From NCBI GenBank assembly GCA_041287425.1, contig JBEULG010000036.1:1-64000 (forward strand): DNA of 64,000 nt. The letters run 5' to 3'. Every line of letters begins with the position of its first letter. Position 1 is the first letter of the stretch. This stretch comes from JAFGSI01 sp041287425 (GTDB lineage: Bacteria; Chloroflexota; Anaerolineae; Anaerolineales; Villigracilaceae). This document shows positions 1-7,044 of the stretch, piece by piece. Made by a program: the position numbers and the translations under genes. A model generated the notes under the pieces. The model worked only from the letters and a program-made list of their open reading frames with translations, did no database searches and was not told the origin of the DNA.

Positions 1-14
1 AGCCTGTGATGTGC

Positions 15-141
15 GGCTAACACTGGCTGCAGGCGACAGCGGCTTTGCCGCTGAGGGTATGCGTGCCGTGCTGGCCGAGTTGAGTTGCGGGCGAAGGAGT
101 CTTGCCAGTTCCGCCGCTGCGCCTAAGCCTTGCCGTTAGCC
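15..141 (+). repeat. attC site, long type (127 bp)
   Basis: The left box GGCTAAC is at 15-21 and the right box GTTAGCC at 135-141, with an internal hairpin around GACAGCGGCTTTGCCGCT. It is clearly related in sequence to the spacer at 3997-4124, including the stretch just upstream of the left box, so both belong to one attC family. The cassette it closes lies left of the window. Confidence 0.75.
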
Positions 142-191
142 AGCGCGGCGAGTGTTATATTCGGTTTCGTACATTCAAGGAGATGGGAGCA

Positions 192-413
192 ATGGCTCAG
201 ACCAAAATTGCAGATTTGACCGTGGATGATTTGAGAAAACTCATCCGCGAAACAGTGATTCAGACGTTCTCCGAGATGTTCGGTGATCCTGACGAAGGTC
301 TCGAACTCAGGGATGACTTTAAACTCGAACTTGAACGTGCTCTTGCTACTGATGAAGCAGGTAGGACGATTCCTGCACAAGATGTGGCTGCAAGACTGGG
401 ACTGACGTGGTGA
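192..413 (+). CDS. Putative antitoxin of a RelE-type toxin-antitoxin pair
   Basis: A small 73-residue protein encoded immediately upstream of a RelE/ParE-like toxin, with only 3 bases between the genes. The acidic, mostly helical sequence has no motif I can name. The antitoxin role is inferred from gene order and size. The start at 192 was chosen because AAGGAG at 178-182 sits about 9 bases upstream; an in-frame ATG at 183 abuts the ribosome binding site and is less likely. The C-terminal part (around residues 50-70, IPAQDVAARLGL) resembles a short helix-turn-helix segment, which would fit DNA binding and autorepression, but this is weak. The pair lies inside a cassette bounded by attC sites at 15-141 and 681-758; toxin-antitoxin pairs are common stabilisers of sedentary integrons. 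Confidence 0.65.
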   Translation: MAQTKIADLTVDDLRKLIRETVIQTFSEMFGDPDEGLELRDDFKLELERALATDEAGRTIPAQDVAARLGLTW

Positions 414-416
414 GAC

Positions 417-686
417 ATGTTTCAAGTAGAGTTTACGGAGACAGCACAAAGCGACTTGGCACGTCTAGACAAGCCAACGGCGCAACGAGTGCTCAGAAAG
501 TTACGCTGGTTAGCAGAAAATTTTGAAGCCATCACTCCAGAAGCGCTGACAGGTCAATGGCAAGGAATATTCAAGTTGCGCGTTGGTGATTATCGGGTGC
601 TTTACACGTGTGCCAAGGAAGAACAAAGGATTATCGTGCGTTTTGTCAGGCATCGTCGTGAAATTTACAAACAGGATGCTGGCTAA
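417..686 (+). CDS. RelE/ParE family toxin
   Basis: An 89-residue protein with the typical plan of the RelE superfamily: an N-terminal strand (FQVEFTETAQSDLARL), two helices (to about residue 35), then strands ending in GDYRVLYTC and IIVRFVRHRREIY. The GxYRVLY and RHRREIY motifs are characteristic of RelE/YoeB-like ribosome-dependent mRNA interferases; the Arg/His/Tyr residues near the C-terminus correspond to catalytic positions in that family. Gyrase-targeting ParE members share the fold, so the exact target is not settled. It follows the putative antitoxin by 3 bases and ends just before the attC at 681, so the pair fills one cassette. Confidence 0.85.
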   Translation: MFQVEFTETAQSDLARLDKPTAQRVLRKLRWLAENFEAITPEALTGQWQGIFKLRVGDYRVLYTCAKEEQRIIVRFVRHRREIYKQDAG

Positions 687-758
687 CCAGCGCATGCACC
701 CGACAGGCTTCGCCTCGCTGCGTTCGGCTTGCCGCAGGTGGAGTGCAAGCAGTTAGGC
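681..758 (+). repeat. attC site (78 bp)
   Basis: The left box GGCTAAC is at 681-687 and the right box GTTAGGC at 752-758. The interior is an imperfect palindrome with arms around GGCTTCGCCTCGCTGCG. The left box lies just before the toxin stop codon, as is usual for tightly packed cassettes. Confidence 0.85.
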
Positions 759-789
759 GGCTCTTGTTGCCGAAGAAGAACAGGGAAAT

Positions 790-1932
790 ATGACGCAAGG
801 AATATTCCTAATTCAACCCAATGGGTCTTTAGTGGAGTTGGCTGAAGAACGCTACGATTCCGAGGCGTTGCTCCAAGAACTTTTGGCGAAGTATCCTAAT
901 CTGTTGTCTGGCGATCAAGCCAGTTTCGAGCAACCGCGCCGATGGCTACCGATTAAACGCGAGATGGGGATACCAGATGGAGAGAATGCAAGTGACCGTT
1001 GGTCTCTTGATCATTTGTTTCTAGATCAGGATGGAATTCCCACGTTTGTAGAAGTCAAACGTTCAACAGATACAAGAATTAGGCGGGAAGTCGTTGGGCA
1101 GATGTTAGATTACGCAGCAAATGCAATCGCATATTGGCCGATAGAGAAGATACAAACGGAAATAGAATCCATCGCCTCGCGTCAGGGTATGGATTTGGAT
1201 ATGTTTATTCAGGAATTTCTCGGCGAAGATCACGACATTCTTGAATTCTGGCAAAAGGTAAAGACGAACTTGTTGAGCGGAAGGATACGTCTTGTGTTTG
1301 TAGCAGATGAAATCCCAAGAGAACTTCAGCGAATTATAGAATTTCTTAATCGACAAATGAGTCCAGCCGAAATCTATGCCATTGAAGTCAAACAATACGC
1401 CGGTCAAGGTATTAGGTCTCTTGTGCCTCGCGTGGTCGGAATAACGGCAGATGCAGACATTAGGAAGTCTGCTAACAAGGGGGAAAGGAAGGAATGGGAT
1501 AAAAACACGTTCCTGGATGTTCTCAAAAACAGGACAAATCAAAGGGAGTTAAAGGCAGCCGAGCAAATACTTCATTGGGCCGAGAGCAGAAACCTAAGAA
1601 TTGCCTGGGGGGCTGGTTCAAGCGATGGCGCGTTTTTCGCTATGTTGGATTTGGATGAAATCACCCATTACACTTTCGCGGTGAGAACAGGCTGGAAAAG
1701 CGCGTACATTCAACTCCAATTTGCTCAACTACGGAGACCGTTTGACACCTTAGAACAAAGGCGAGAATTGGCAGATAGAATTCAAAAAGCCACAGGAATG
1801 AGATTGCCCAACGAGACTTTGAAAAAATATCCGAGTATCAAATTGGCAACGTTGAGTCAAGACAGATTGCAGAATTTCCTACAAGTATTCGATTGGTATA
1901 TAGAGCAATGCAAATCGCAACAAGCCGCCTAA
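790..1932 (+). CDS. PD-(D/E)XK nuclease-like cassette protein
   Basis: A 380-residue protein. Around residues 73-90 it has a strand-turn-strand segment with Asp74, then Glu88-Val-Lys90 (LDHLFLDQDGIPTFVEVKRS). This is the D...ExK arrangement of PD-(D/E)XK nucleases and resembles the catalytic core of NucS/DUF91-type endonucleases. Residues 91-115 (RREVVGQMLDYAANA) fit the helix that follows the core in these folds. The C-terminal half (about 215-380) is unlike anything I recognise and could bind nucleic acid or a partner. It stands alone in its cassette between attC sites at 681 and 1927. A role in restriction or phage defence is plausible but not shown. The ribosome binding site (AGGGA before 790) is weak. 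Confidence 0.7.
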   Translation: MTQGIFLIQPNGSLVELAEERYDSEALLQELLAKYPNLLSGDQASFEQPRRWLPIKREMGIPDGENASDRWSLDHLFLDQDGIPTFVEVKRSTDTRIRREVVGQMLDYAANAIAYWPIEKIQTEIESIASRQGMDLDMFIQEFLGEDHDILEFWQKVKTNLLSGRIRLVFVADEIPRELQRIIEFLNRQMSPAEIYAIEVKQYAGQGIRSLVPRVVGITADADIRKSANKGERKEWDKNTFLDVLKNRTNQRELKAAEQILHWAESRNLRIAWGAGSSDGAFFAMLDLDEITHYTFAVRTGWKSAYIQLQFAQLRRPFDTLEQRRELADRIQKATGMRLPNETLKKYPSIKLATLSQDRLQNFLQVFDWYIEQCKSQQAA

Positions 1933-1998
1933 CACGCGTTTCCAGCCGACAGCGCTCCGCTTCGCTCCGCGCTGCGGCTGAAACGGAGGCCGTTAGGC
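1927..1998 (+). repeat. attC site (72 bp), canonical
   Basis: The best example in the array. The left box GCCTAAC is at 1927-1933, the right box GTTAGGC at 1992-1998, and the interior is an imperfect palindrome with arms CAGCCGACAGCG and CGCTGCGGCTG. The left box overlaps the stop region of the nuclease-like gene. Confidence 0.9.
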
Positions 1999-2177
1999 GG
2001 CTGTGTAGAATCAAGGAGTAGCGCGAAGTTACATTCATGATTGTTACGTGAGATTGCATTCTCTCAAGGTCCACGCACGATGGCTGGTTGGTGGTCACAG
2101 GGAGGCTCCTCGCTACACGAGCACCGGCCCCGGAGCGGAATTGGGCACACGATGCCACATTCTTCTGGAGGTGAACT

Positions 2178-2390
2178 ATGGAGGTGCAGGAATTTCTCCA
2201 CAAGGTAAGCGTTGACACTAATGTCAACATCGAACTGCTGAAGGATCTTTATGATGATACCCACTTGTGGGATCTGATCCGGGCCGGCAAGATCAACGAC
2301 GCGGCGTCATACGTTCGCTCTCTCCAGCCAAGAGTCAGGCTACTGGAGGCGCTAATGGTCGTCAAAGCATTTGCCAAGGAAGGAAAGTGA
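2178..2390 (+). CDS. Small cassette protein of unknown function (70 aa)
   Basis: A 70-residue, soluble-looking, mostly helical protein with a charged middle. It has a strong ribosome binding site (GGAGGTG at 2167-2173) 4 bases before the ATG, which supports real translation. I recognise no family. It is the only credible gene in the cassette running from about 1993 to 2559. The 180 bases before it (1999-2177) hold no other gene that I can support. Confidence 0.55.
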   Translation: MEVQEFLHKVSVDTNVNIELLKDLYDDTHLWDLIRAGKINDAASYVRSLQPRVRLLEALMVVKAFAKEGK

Positions 2391-2484
2391 TAGCCTGCGA
2401 AAGCTATGTCACGATGGGAGCGGGCTGGTCCTGGATAGCGATGTCATTGTAGACCCGTTCATGGCGCGTTCAGCCCTTGTGGCC

Positions 2485-2565
2485 GCCCAACCCGCGCTTG
2501 CACCTGACGCCGCTCCGTTGCGCTGCGCTCCGCTACGCGGGCGGCTGAAGCGCGGGCCGTTGGGC
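2485..2565 (+). repeat. attC site (81 bp)
   Basis: The left box GCCCAAC is at 2485-2491 and the right box GTTGGGC at 2559-2565. Its inner segment GCTTGCACCTGACGCCGCT is shared nearly exactly with the sites at 3283 and 6932, defining a second, shorter attC family in this array. Confidence 0.88.
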
Positions 2566-2589
2566 GGCTCAAAAACACAAAGAGGTTAC

Positions 2590-2781
2590 ATGTTCGAGAA
2601 CTTTGTTGGAAAGCGGGGTTTTCTCATCGCAGGAATCCTGTTTCTCGTCGCCGCGATCGTGCCCTTCGCGGGATGACAGACCGTTAAGGTTTCATTTTTC
2701 GTGATAGGCATCGTGTTAATGGTGGCTGGCGCTGCCATTGCGCGCAAGAGAGGCGCGGATACTCTGCCCAAGACCAAGTAA
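2590..2781 (+). pseudogene. Small two-helix membrane protein gene interrupted by an in-frame TGA
   Basis: The frame opened by ATG 2590 encodes about 28 residues with one hydrophobic helix (GFLIAGILFLVAAIVPF), reaches TGA at 2674-2676, and continues without interruption for another 34 residues containing a second hydrophobic helix (FFVIGIVLMVAGAAIA) and a Lys/Arg-rich tail, ending at TAA 2779-2781. Both halves look like parts of one hairpin membrane protein of about 62 residues. The simplest reading is a nonsense mutation. Readthrough, or two separate tiny proteins, cannot be excluded. It starts 24 bases after an attC right box, as a first cassette gene would. Confidence 0.5.
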
Positions 2782-2788
2782 GCCACCG

Positions 2789-2795
2789 GCCTAAC
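2789..2795 (+). repeat. Isolated attC left box (truncated attC)
   Basis: GCCTAAC follows the stop of the interrupted membrane gene, as a left box should, but only about 24 bases separate it from the next start codon and no right box is present. It looks like the remains of an attC after a deletion, which would have fused two cassettes. Confidence 0.4.
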
Positions 2796-2819
2796 AACTG
2801 GTTTCTGAGAAGGAAAATC

Positions 2820-3269
2820 ATGTCCATTTGGAAAGTCAATATAGATAATCTTGACAAACTATATGTCATGTGGGCATTCCTGTTTCAAATTGCCCTTATC
2901 ATACACTTTGCAGTGCGCAAACCCTTCCTCGAGAGTTATACCTTGAAGTATGGATGGGTGGTATACGCGCTCTGCGTGCCAGCCGCCATCATCAGCATTC
3001 TTCTCTTGCGAGGCGGCAAGAGCTGGCCTTTCTGGGTGGGTGGATTCCTGTTCGTTGTCTTTGCTGCCTTTGGTTACTGGGTTGATTATGTGGCGCAAAT
3101 CCCATTCCGAAACCCTGCTCGATTATCGGTATTGCTTCCGTATGTGTTCCTATATCTGGCCACGGTTATGTTTTACTGGTGGCCAATTGCGCTTCTAAGC
3201 CGGATCCTGTGGATTGTATATGCAGCATTGTTTGTGATAGCGACCGTTCTGAACATAACATCTCACTAA
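2820..3269 (+). CDS. Hypothetical membrane protein (149 aa)
   Basis: A 149-residue protein with about five hydrophobic segments (roughly residues 14-30, 44-61, 69-87, 101-122 and 126-144) and little soluble sequence, so it is an inner-membrane protein. AAGGA stands 7 bases before the ATG. I recognise no family. It shares a cassette with the interrupted membrane gene at 2590, apparently because the attC between them was lost, and it is followed 13 bases later by a good attC (3283-3342). Confidence 0.65.
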   Translation: MSIWKVNIDNLDKLYVMWAFLFQIALIIHFAVRKPFLESYTLKYGWVVYALCVPAAIISILLLRGGKSWPFWVGGFLFVVFAAFGYWVDYVAQIPFRNPARLSVLLPYVFLYLATVMFYWWPIALLSRILWIVYAALFVIATVLNITSH

Positions 3270-3282
3270 AGGCCTGTGGGCC

Positions 3283-3342
3283 GCCCAACATACGCTTGCA
3301 CCTGACGCCGCTGCGGCGCCGGTGAAGCGCCAGCCGTTGGGC
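3283..3342 (+). repeat. attC site (60 bp)
   Basis: The left box GCCCAAC is at 3283-3289 and the right box GTTGGGC at 3336-3342. The interior has GCTTGCACCTGACGCCGCTG, shared with the 2485 site, and folds on itself around GGCGCCGGTGAAGCGCC. Confidence 0.85.
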
Positions 3343-3996
3343 CGCGGGCGGGCGGAGGCTTTTCTGGGGCCATCGGTGGGTGGGGTTGAAGAGTCAGGCG
3401 GGCTAAAGGGGAGGGAACGCGGGGAGATTGCAGAACGTCGGCGGAAAGGGCGGGTGGGGGCGTTTCAATCCAGGACGCCATTCTCCCCGGCGGGAAAGCC
3501 AAAGCGGGCCGCGCTGGAAAGCGGCGGCGGACAAAGGGTGGGTGGTCTCTTCGGCTGTGGCAGACCGGAAGGGAGCGGAGGGGCTCAGGCAGGCAGCGCG
3601 GGCGGCCAGCCGGCGCCGGGTGGAGAGGGCGATGGGCAGAGGGGAGCGGTGGTGGGCCGCAGGGAGTAGGAACATCGGGCGGAGGGGCCGGTTTCCCTGT
3701 CGAACCCCGGTTGGGAGTGCGGGAGCGGCAAGGCTGACGCGGGTTGAAAACCGGGGGTGGGGCTTCCGCTTGTGGGCATTTCCCTGGTCTGTGGGGCGGG
3801 CTGGTCGGTAGGCGATGGGGGCTTGCCGGTTGTGTCCTTGCCTGGCGTGGTGCGAGAAGGTCAGCGGGTGTTCGGGCTGTTGCCTTTTGCCTGCCGTTGT
3901 GCTATAAAGTTGTCAGGTGTGATGGCACAGGCACTTTGCCAGTGGAGAAAGGGTGAGGGTGCCAGCAATCGAGTCTTGTCCCAGCCTGCGGTGTGT
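3343..3996 (+). other. ORF-less, G-rich cassette body
   Basis: This 654-base stretch between two attC sites has no credible protein gene. The open frames on both strands are low in complexity, lack ribosome binding sites and read as Gly/Arg/Pro runs. The + strand is strikingly rich in G with many GGG and GGGG runs (for example 3343-3420 and 3754-3830). The last 120 bases are more balanced and contain the promoter listed separately. It could be a promoter-only or non-coding-RNA cassette, or a decayed gene. Confidence 0.5.
3880..3908 (+). promoter_or_regulatory. Cassette-borne sigma-70-type promoter
   Basis: TTGCCT at 3880-3885 and TATAAA at 3903-3908 are separated by exactly 17 bases, reading towards the attC at 3997 and the hydrolase cassette gene at 4141. 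It is the best-formed promoter in the cassette region and would let this gene-less cassette drive its downstream neighbours. Confidence 0.5.
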
Positions 3997-4124
3997 GGCT
4001 AACACTGGCCGCAGGCGACAGCGGCTTCGCCGCTTGCGGGTATGCACCGCGGGCCAGCAGAGTTGAGTTCGGGCAAAGGAGTCTTCCCCCCTCCCGCCGC
4101 TGCCGCTGAAATCTACCGTTAGGT
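3997..4124 (+). repeat. attC site, long type (128 bp)
   Basis: The left box GGCTAAC is at 3997-4003 and the right box GTTAGGT at 4118-4124. It is homologous over most of its length to the site at 15-141 (shared GCAGGCGACAGCGGCTT and AGTTGAGTT segments). Confidence 0.8.
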
Positions 4125-4140
4125 GGAGCAAGGCATAATC

Positions 4141-4962
4141 ATGCCAAAAATAGAAGTCAATGGCTTACCCCACTATTTCGAGCAAGTTGGCCAAGGCGCT
4201 TCACTTGTGTTTATTCATGGCGCATTTGCCGATTCGCGGATATGGGAACTGCAATGGCATTATTTCTCTTCGCAGTATCGGTTGGTACGTTATGACCTTC
4301 GTGGACACGGGAAAACAGGAGCCTCCAGACTGGACCGTTACTCCATGAACACTTTCGCGGATGACTTAACATCCCTTCTGGACTCGCTAGAGATTTTCTC
4401 ACCCATCTTATGTGGATTATCATGGGGCGGAAGCATTGCCCAGGTTTTTGCAGCAAGAAATCCCAAGCGAGTTACAGCATTGGTGCTGGCTGGCTCAAGT
4501 GTCTCGATTCGGCTGACCCTGATGGATAGATTGCTATGTGATGTGCTCTTTCCAAAATGGGCCATGTTACTTGCCATCAGGCTTTTGAGCGTCGAGAATC
4601 TCACAAGATTCTTGTTGCGGTTGGCGCGCCTCACTCGGGGCAAGCAATGGCTGAGCCAAAATCAAACCACCACGGAATATCTGGAAAATTGTATGCTTGC
4701 GATGGATAGCAACGAATACGTGAAGATCTGGGAAGCGATGTATGGGTTTGACTTGTTTCCCCTTGAGAACATCACTTGCCCAACGCTGGTTCTCAATGGT
4801 GAGTATGAGCCGAAAAGCGCATATCAACACACAAAGGAGATACTGCGCCGAGTTTCGCAATCCAAAGCAGGAGTTATACCGAGAGCGAGTCACGCCATGA
4901 ACATGGATAATCCTGAAGGATTTAACAGATATTTGGAGAAATTCCTGAAAACCTCCATCTAA
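4141..4962 (+). CDS. Alpha/beta hydrolase
   Basis: A 273-residue protein of the alpha/beta-hydrolase fold. The oxyanion region FIHGAF is near residues 24-29, followed by the usual YDLRGHG segment near 51-57. The nucleophile elbow GLSWGGS places Ser at about residue 94, and the catalytic His is in PRASHAMN near residue 252. The acidic member of the triad appears to be in LNGEYEP near residue 222, a Glu rather than the more common Asp. The substrate cannot be read; close relatives include esterases, lactonases and haloperoxidase-like proteins. The start at 4141 is preferred to the ATG at 4123, which falls inside the attC right box. The gene follows the attC directly and is probably driven by the cassette promoter at 3880. 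Confidence 0.82.
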   Translation: MPKIEVNGLPHYFEQVGQGASLVFIHGAFADSRIWELQWHYFSSQYRLVRYDLRGHGKTGASRLDRYSMNTFADDLTSLLDSLEIFSPILCGLSWGGSIAQVFAARNPKRVTALVLAGSSVSIRLTLMDRLLCDVLFPKWAMLLAIRLLSVENLTRFLLRLARLTRGKQWLSQNQTTTEYLENCMLAMDSNEYVKIWEAMYGFDLFPLENITCPTLVLNGEYEPKSAYQHTKEILRRVSQSKAGVIPRASHAMNMDNPEGFNRYLEKFLKTSI

Positions 4963-5079
4963 AACAACGTGTAGTGGACGCTGGGGAGTCTGGCGTTTTC
5001 GGGCATTTTTCTGGTTGGACGGCTTCGCCGTCCCCGCCCCAGCGCCAATAACGCAGACTTTAGCCCGCCGAACAACGAG
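4963..5079 (+). repeat. Degenerate attC-like palindromic spacer
   Basis: Between the hydrolase and the CPBP protease lies a palindromic spacer with a perfect hairpin GGACGGC-TTC-GCCGTCC near 5018-5034, outer arms GCTGGGG and CCCCAGC, and a tract TAAAACAAC at its left edge. It occupies the place of an attC but has no clear GTTRRRY right box, so it is either a decayed site or a different palindromic family. Confidence 0.4.
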
Positions 5080-5895
5080 ATGCAGAAGGCAAAAGCAGTC
5101 GTCGAAGTGGTAATTATCTTCAGCCTTACCTTGCTACTCATAGCACTGGTAAGTCTGTCACCTATTGGCAGGTGGGAAAGGCAAGTATCCAATCGGTTCT
5201 TTGTCGAGTATGGAGTGATGGTTGTCTTTCCTTTGCTTTTACTGGTAGCGGCCCGCAGGAACTTGGCAGCCTATGGTCTATCTCTGCGCAATGTCTTATA
5301 CCATCTGGATATAGCGGCAACCGCATTCGTGCCTGTGGCCTTTGCCAGTGTTCCCTTCGCATTTGTTGATTACAGGCAATGGAGTGGCTCGCTTATCTTG
5401 GCGGGTGTTCAAATTGCTGTCCTTTTTGTATTAGGTTGGCTGTTGAAGCGCAAACCAACGCAGAACGAGAATGGGGTCTTGGTTGGCACTATCTTGCCAA
5501 CGCTCTGCTTACAGCCCACGCTCAAAGCCGGGCTTGACAATGCCATATCTGCCATTGTTTTCTACATCTTCTTTCTTGGGCTCGGAGAAGAACTGTTGTT
5601 TCGAGGGTATATCCAATCAAGGCTAAATGCTGCTTTCGGGAAGCCTTTTCGGTTCTTCGGCGTCAACTGGGGTTGGGGTATCGTGATAGCCTCCGCCCTA
5701 TTTGGGTTGATGCACATACTCAATCTTGGCAGTTTGGTTAGCGGTCACTGGCAACTTGTATGGTGGTGGGGCTTTTGGACGTTCTTTGGCGGCTTGGTTT
5801 TAGGGTTTGTCAGGGAAAAAAGTGGCAGTATCGTTGCACCCATGATTTTGCATGGGCTGCCACAGGCTATCGCTTATACCATACTTGGTCTGTAG
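5080..5895 (+). CDS. CPBP family intramembrane metalloprotease
   Basis: A 271-residue polytopic membrane protein of the CPBP family (Rce1/CAAX protease and bacteriocin-processing relatives). The diagnostic motifs are present: Glu170-Glu171 and Arg175 in GEELLFRGY, His212 in LFGLMHIL, and His258 in APMILHG, all within predicted membrane helices. The N-terminal part contributes four or five further helices. Members cut substrates within the membrane; some give self-immunity to bacteriocins, and the substrate here is unknown. The ribosome binding site before 5080 is poor. It lies in the cassette array between degenerate attC-like spacers. Confidence 0.88.
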   Translation: MQKAKAVVEVVIIFSLTLLLIALVSLSPIGRWERQVSNRFFVEYGVMVVFPLLLLVAARRNLAAYGLSLRNVLYHLDIAATAFVPVAFASVPFAFVDYRQWSGSLILAGVQIAVLFVLGWLLKRKPTQNENGVLVGTILPTLCLQPTLKAGLDNAISAIVFYIFFLGLGEELLFRGYIQSRLNAAFGKPFRFFGVNWGWGIVIASALFGLMHILNLGSLVSGHWQLVWWWGFWTFFGGLVLGFVREKSGSIVAPMILHGLPQAIAYTILGL

Positions 5896-5992
5896 AAAAC
5901 AATGGCGGGCCAATCCCCGCTTGCGGCAGCTGAGCGCGACTGTTGAACAGCCACCAACGCGGCAAGAAAATATGCACAAAAGGAGTCGCATT

Positions 5993-6172
5993 ATGGATAG
6001 GCCATTGGAGTACATTACTCCTTTGTTTATCGCGCTAATTTCTTTTTATGTTCCTGTTTATATAATGCCCTTCAAAGACTGGGCCGAGGCAGGCTCTGGA
6101 AACAGATCGCTGCCGAGACGGGCTTGCAGTTCTCCAAACACAAGACGGCTACCTATCGGAGTCAACAATTGA
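5993..6172 (+). CDS. Small single-pass membrane protein (59 aa), hypothetical
   Basis: A 59-residue reading frame with a very good ribosome binding site (AAAGGAG, 8 bases before ATG) and one hydrophobic helix (YITPLFIALISFYVPVYIM). The C-terminal half is polar and oddly composed, which may mean that a frameshift has cut a longer protein short. No family is recognised. The 97 bases before it hold a GC-rich, weakly palindromic stretch, probably the remains of another spacer. Confidence 0.4.
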   Translation: MDRPLEYITPLFIALISFYVPVYIMPFKDWAEAGSGNRSLPRRACSSPNTRRLPIGVNN

Positions 6173-6184
6173 TCAGAATTGTCC

Positions 6185-6312
6185 GCTCAACGCAACGTGC
6201 ATCTGGCGCGGGGGATTCTGCGGCATTATCAAGCATTTTCCTCGCTTCGAGTTTTTGCTGCCCTCAAGCAGAGTCCACGCCGTCCACACGCGGGTAACGC
6301 ATATCGTTGGGC
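6185..6312 (+). repeat. attC site (128 bp)
   Basis: The left box GCTCAAC is at 6185-6191 and the right box GTTGGGC at 6306-6312. The interior is AT-richer and less symmetrical than in the other sites, but both boxes are well placed between two genes. Confidence 0.6.
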
Positions 6313-6375
6313 GGCGAAACCGAAAGACAGTGCAAGGAGCTTTGGGCGAAAGTATTCATAGATTGAGGTGGAACT

Positions 6376-6921
6376 ATGTCACCGATTATCTTCAATGGGA
6401 AGTCCTATTCAAGTGTTGACGAGATGCCTCCCGAAGTGCGGCGGGCTTATGAGCAGGTTGTCAATCTATTTGCCGACAAGAATCGGGATGGCCTGCCTGA
6501 TATTCTGGAGGGCGCAATCAGGGAAGGCGAAGCCCATGTTCAATCTGTCTCTATCAACTCTGATGGGAAGCAAGTCATTGTAGATGGAAAAGCCTATTCA
6601 AGTATAGAGGAGATGCCCGCTGAAGTGCGGCAGAAATACGAACGGGCGATAGGAGAAATAGGGCAGATGCTGAAGGGTACAAATCAGGATCATGTGCCGG
6701 ATATTTTTGCAGGCGCGCCTCCGGACCAATCTATTCCCCCTGGGCTGCAATCGATGCCGAAACCCGCGACTGGGGCAATACGTTCAATAGTAACCGAATC
6801 GACTTCGCCTGTTGTCACAGATGTGACGCCAAAAGTTTGGCCATTGCTTCTGATTGGCGGTGTGATTGCTGTCCTGGTGGTAGTAATTGGTGGGCTCATC
6901 GTGTTGTCATTCTTTCGGTAG
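6376..6921 (+). CDS. Tail-anchored cassette protein with two tandem repeats
   Basis: A 181-residue protein. Residues about 4-30 (IIFNGKSYSSVDEMPPEVRR) are repeated at about 68-95 (VIVDGKAYSSIEEMPAEVRQ); each copy is followed by a helix and then an acidic, possibly metal-binding segment (ADKNRDGLPDIL; NQDHVPDIF). A single hydrophobic helix near the C-terminus (WPLLLIGGVIAVLVVVIGGLIVLSFF) leaves almost nothing after it, so the protein is tail-anchored with the repeats outside the membrane. Function unknown. GAGGTGG lies 6 bases before the ATG. It is alone in a cassette between attC sites at 6185 and 6932. Confidence 0.7.
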   Translation: MSPIIFNGKSYSSVDEMPPEVRRAYEQVVNLFADKNRDGLPDILEGAIREGEAHVQSVSINSDGKQVIVDGKAYSSIEEMPAEVRQKYERAIGEIGQMLKGTNQDHVPDIFAGAPPDQSIPPGLQSMPKPATGAIRSIVTESTSPVVTDVTPKVWPLLLIGGVIAVLVVVIGGLIVLSFFR

Positions 6922-6931
6922 GGCCGAATGT

Positions 6932-6993
6932 CGCCAACACGCGCTTACACCTGACGCCGCTCCGCATTGTGGCCGACGCACAGACCGTTGAGC
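6932..6993 (+). repeat. attC site (62 bp)
   Basis: The left box (CGCCAAC, 6932-6938) is slightly off consensus and the right box is GTTGAGC (6987-6993). The interior has CACCTGACGCCGCTCCG, the same core as the sites at 2485 and 3283. Confidence 0.7.
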
Positions 6994-7044
6994 GATGTCT
7001 CGCCGCACCGTACGTTCTCTTGTTTTCACCCAAAGGAGGAAAAT

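Noticed and set aside
3322..3669. Open frames in the G-rich cassette
   Set aside because: Low-complexity Gly/Arg sequence, no ribosome binding site, and it begins inside an attC. Not supported as genes.
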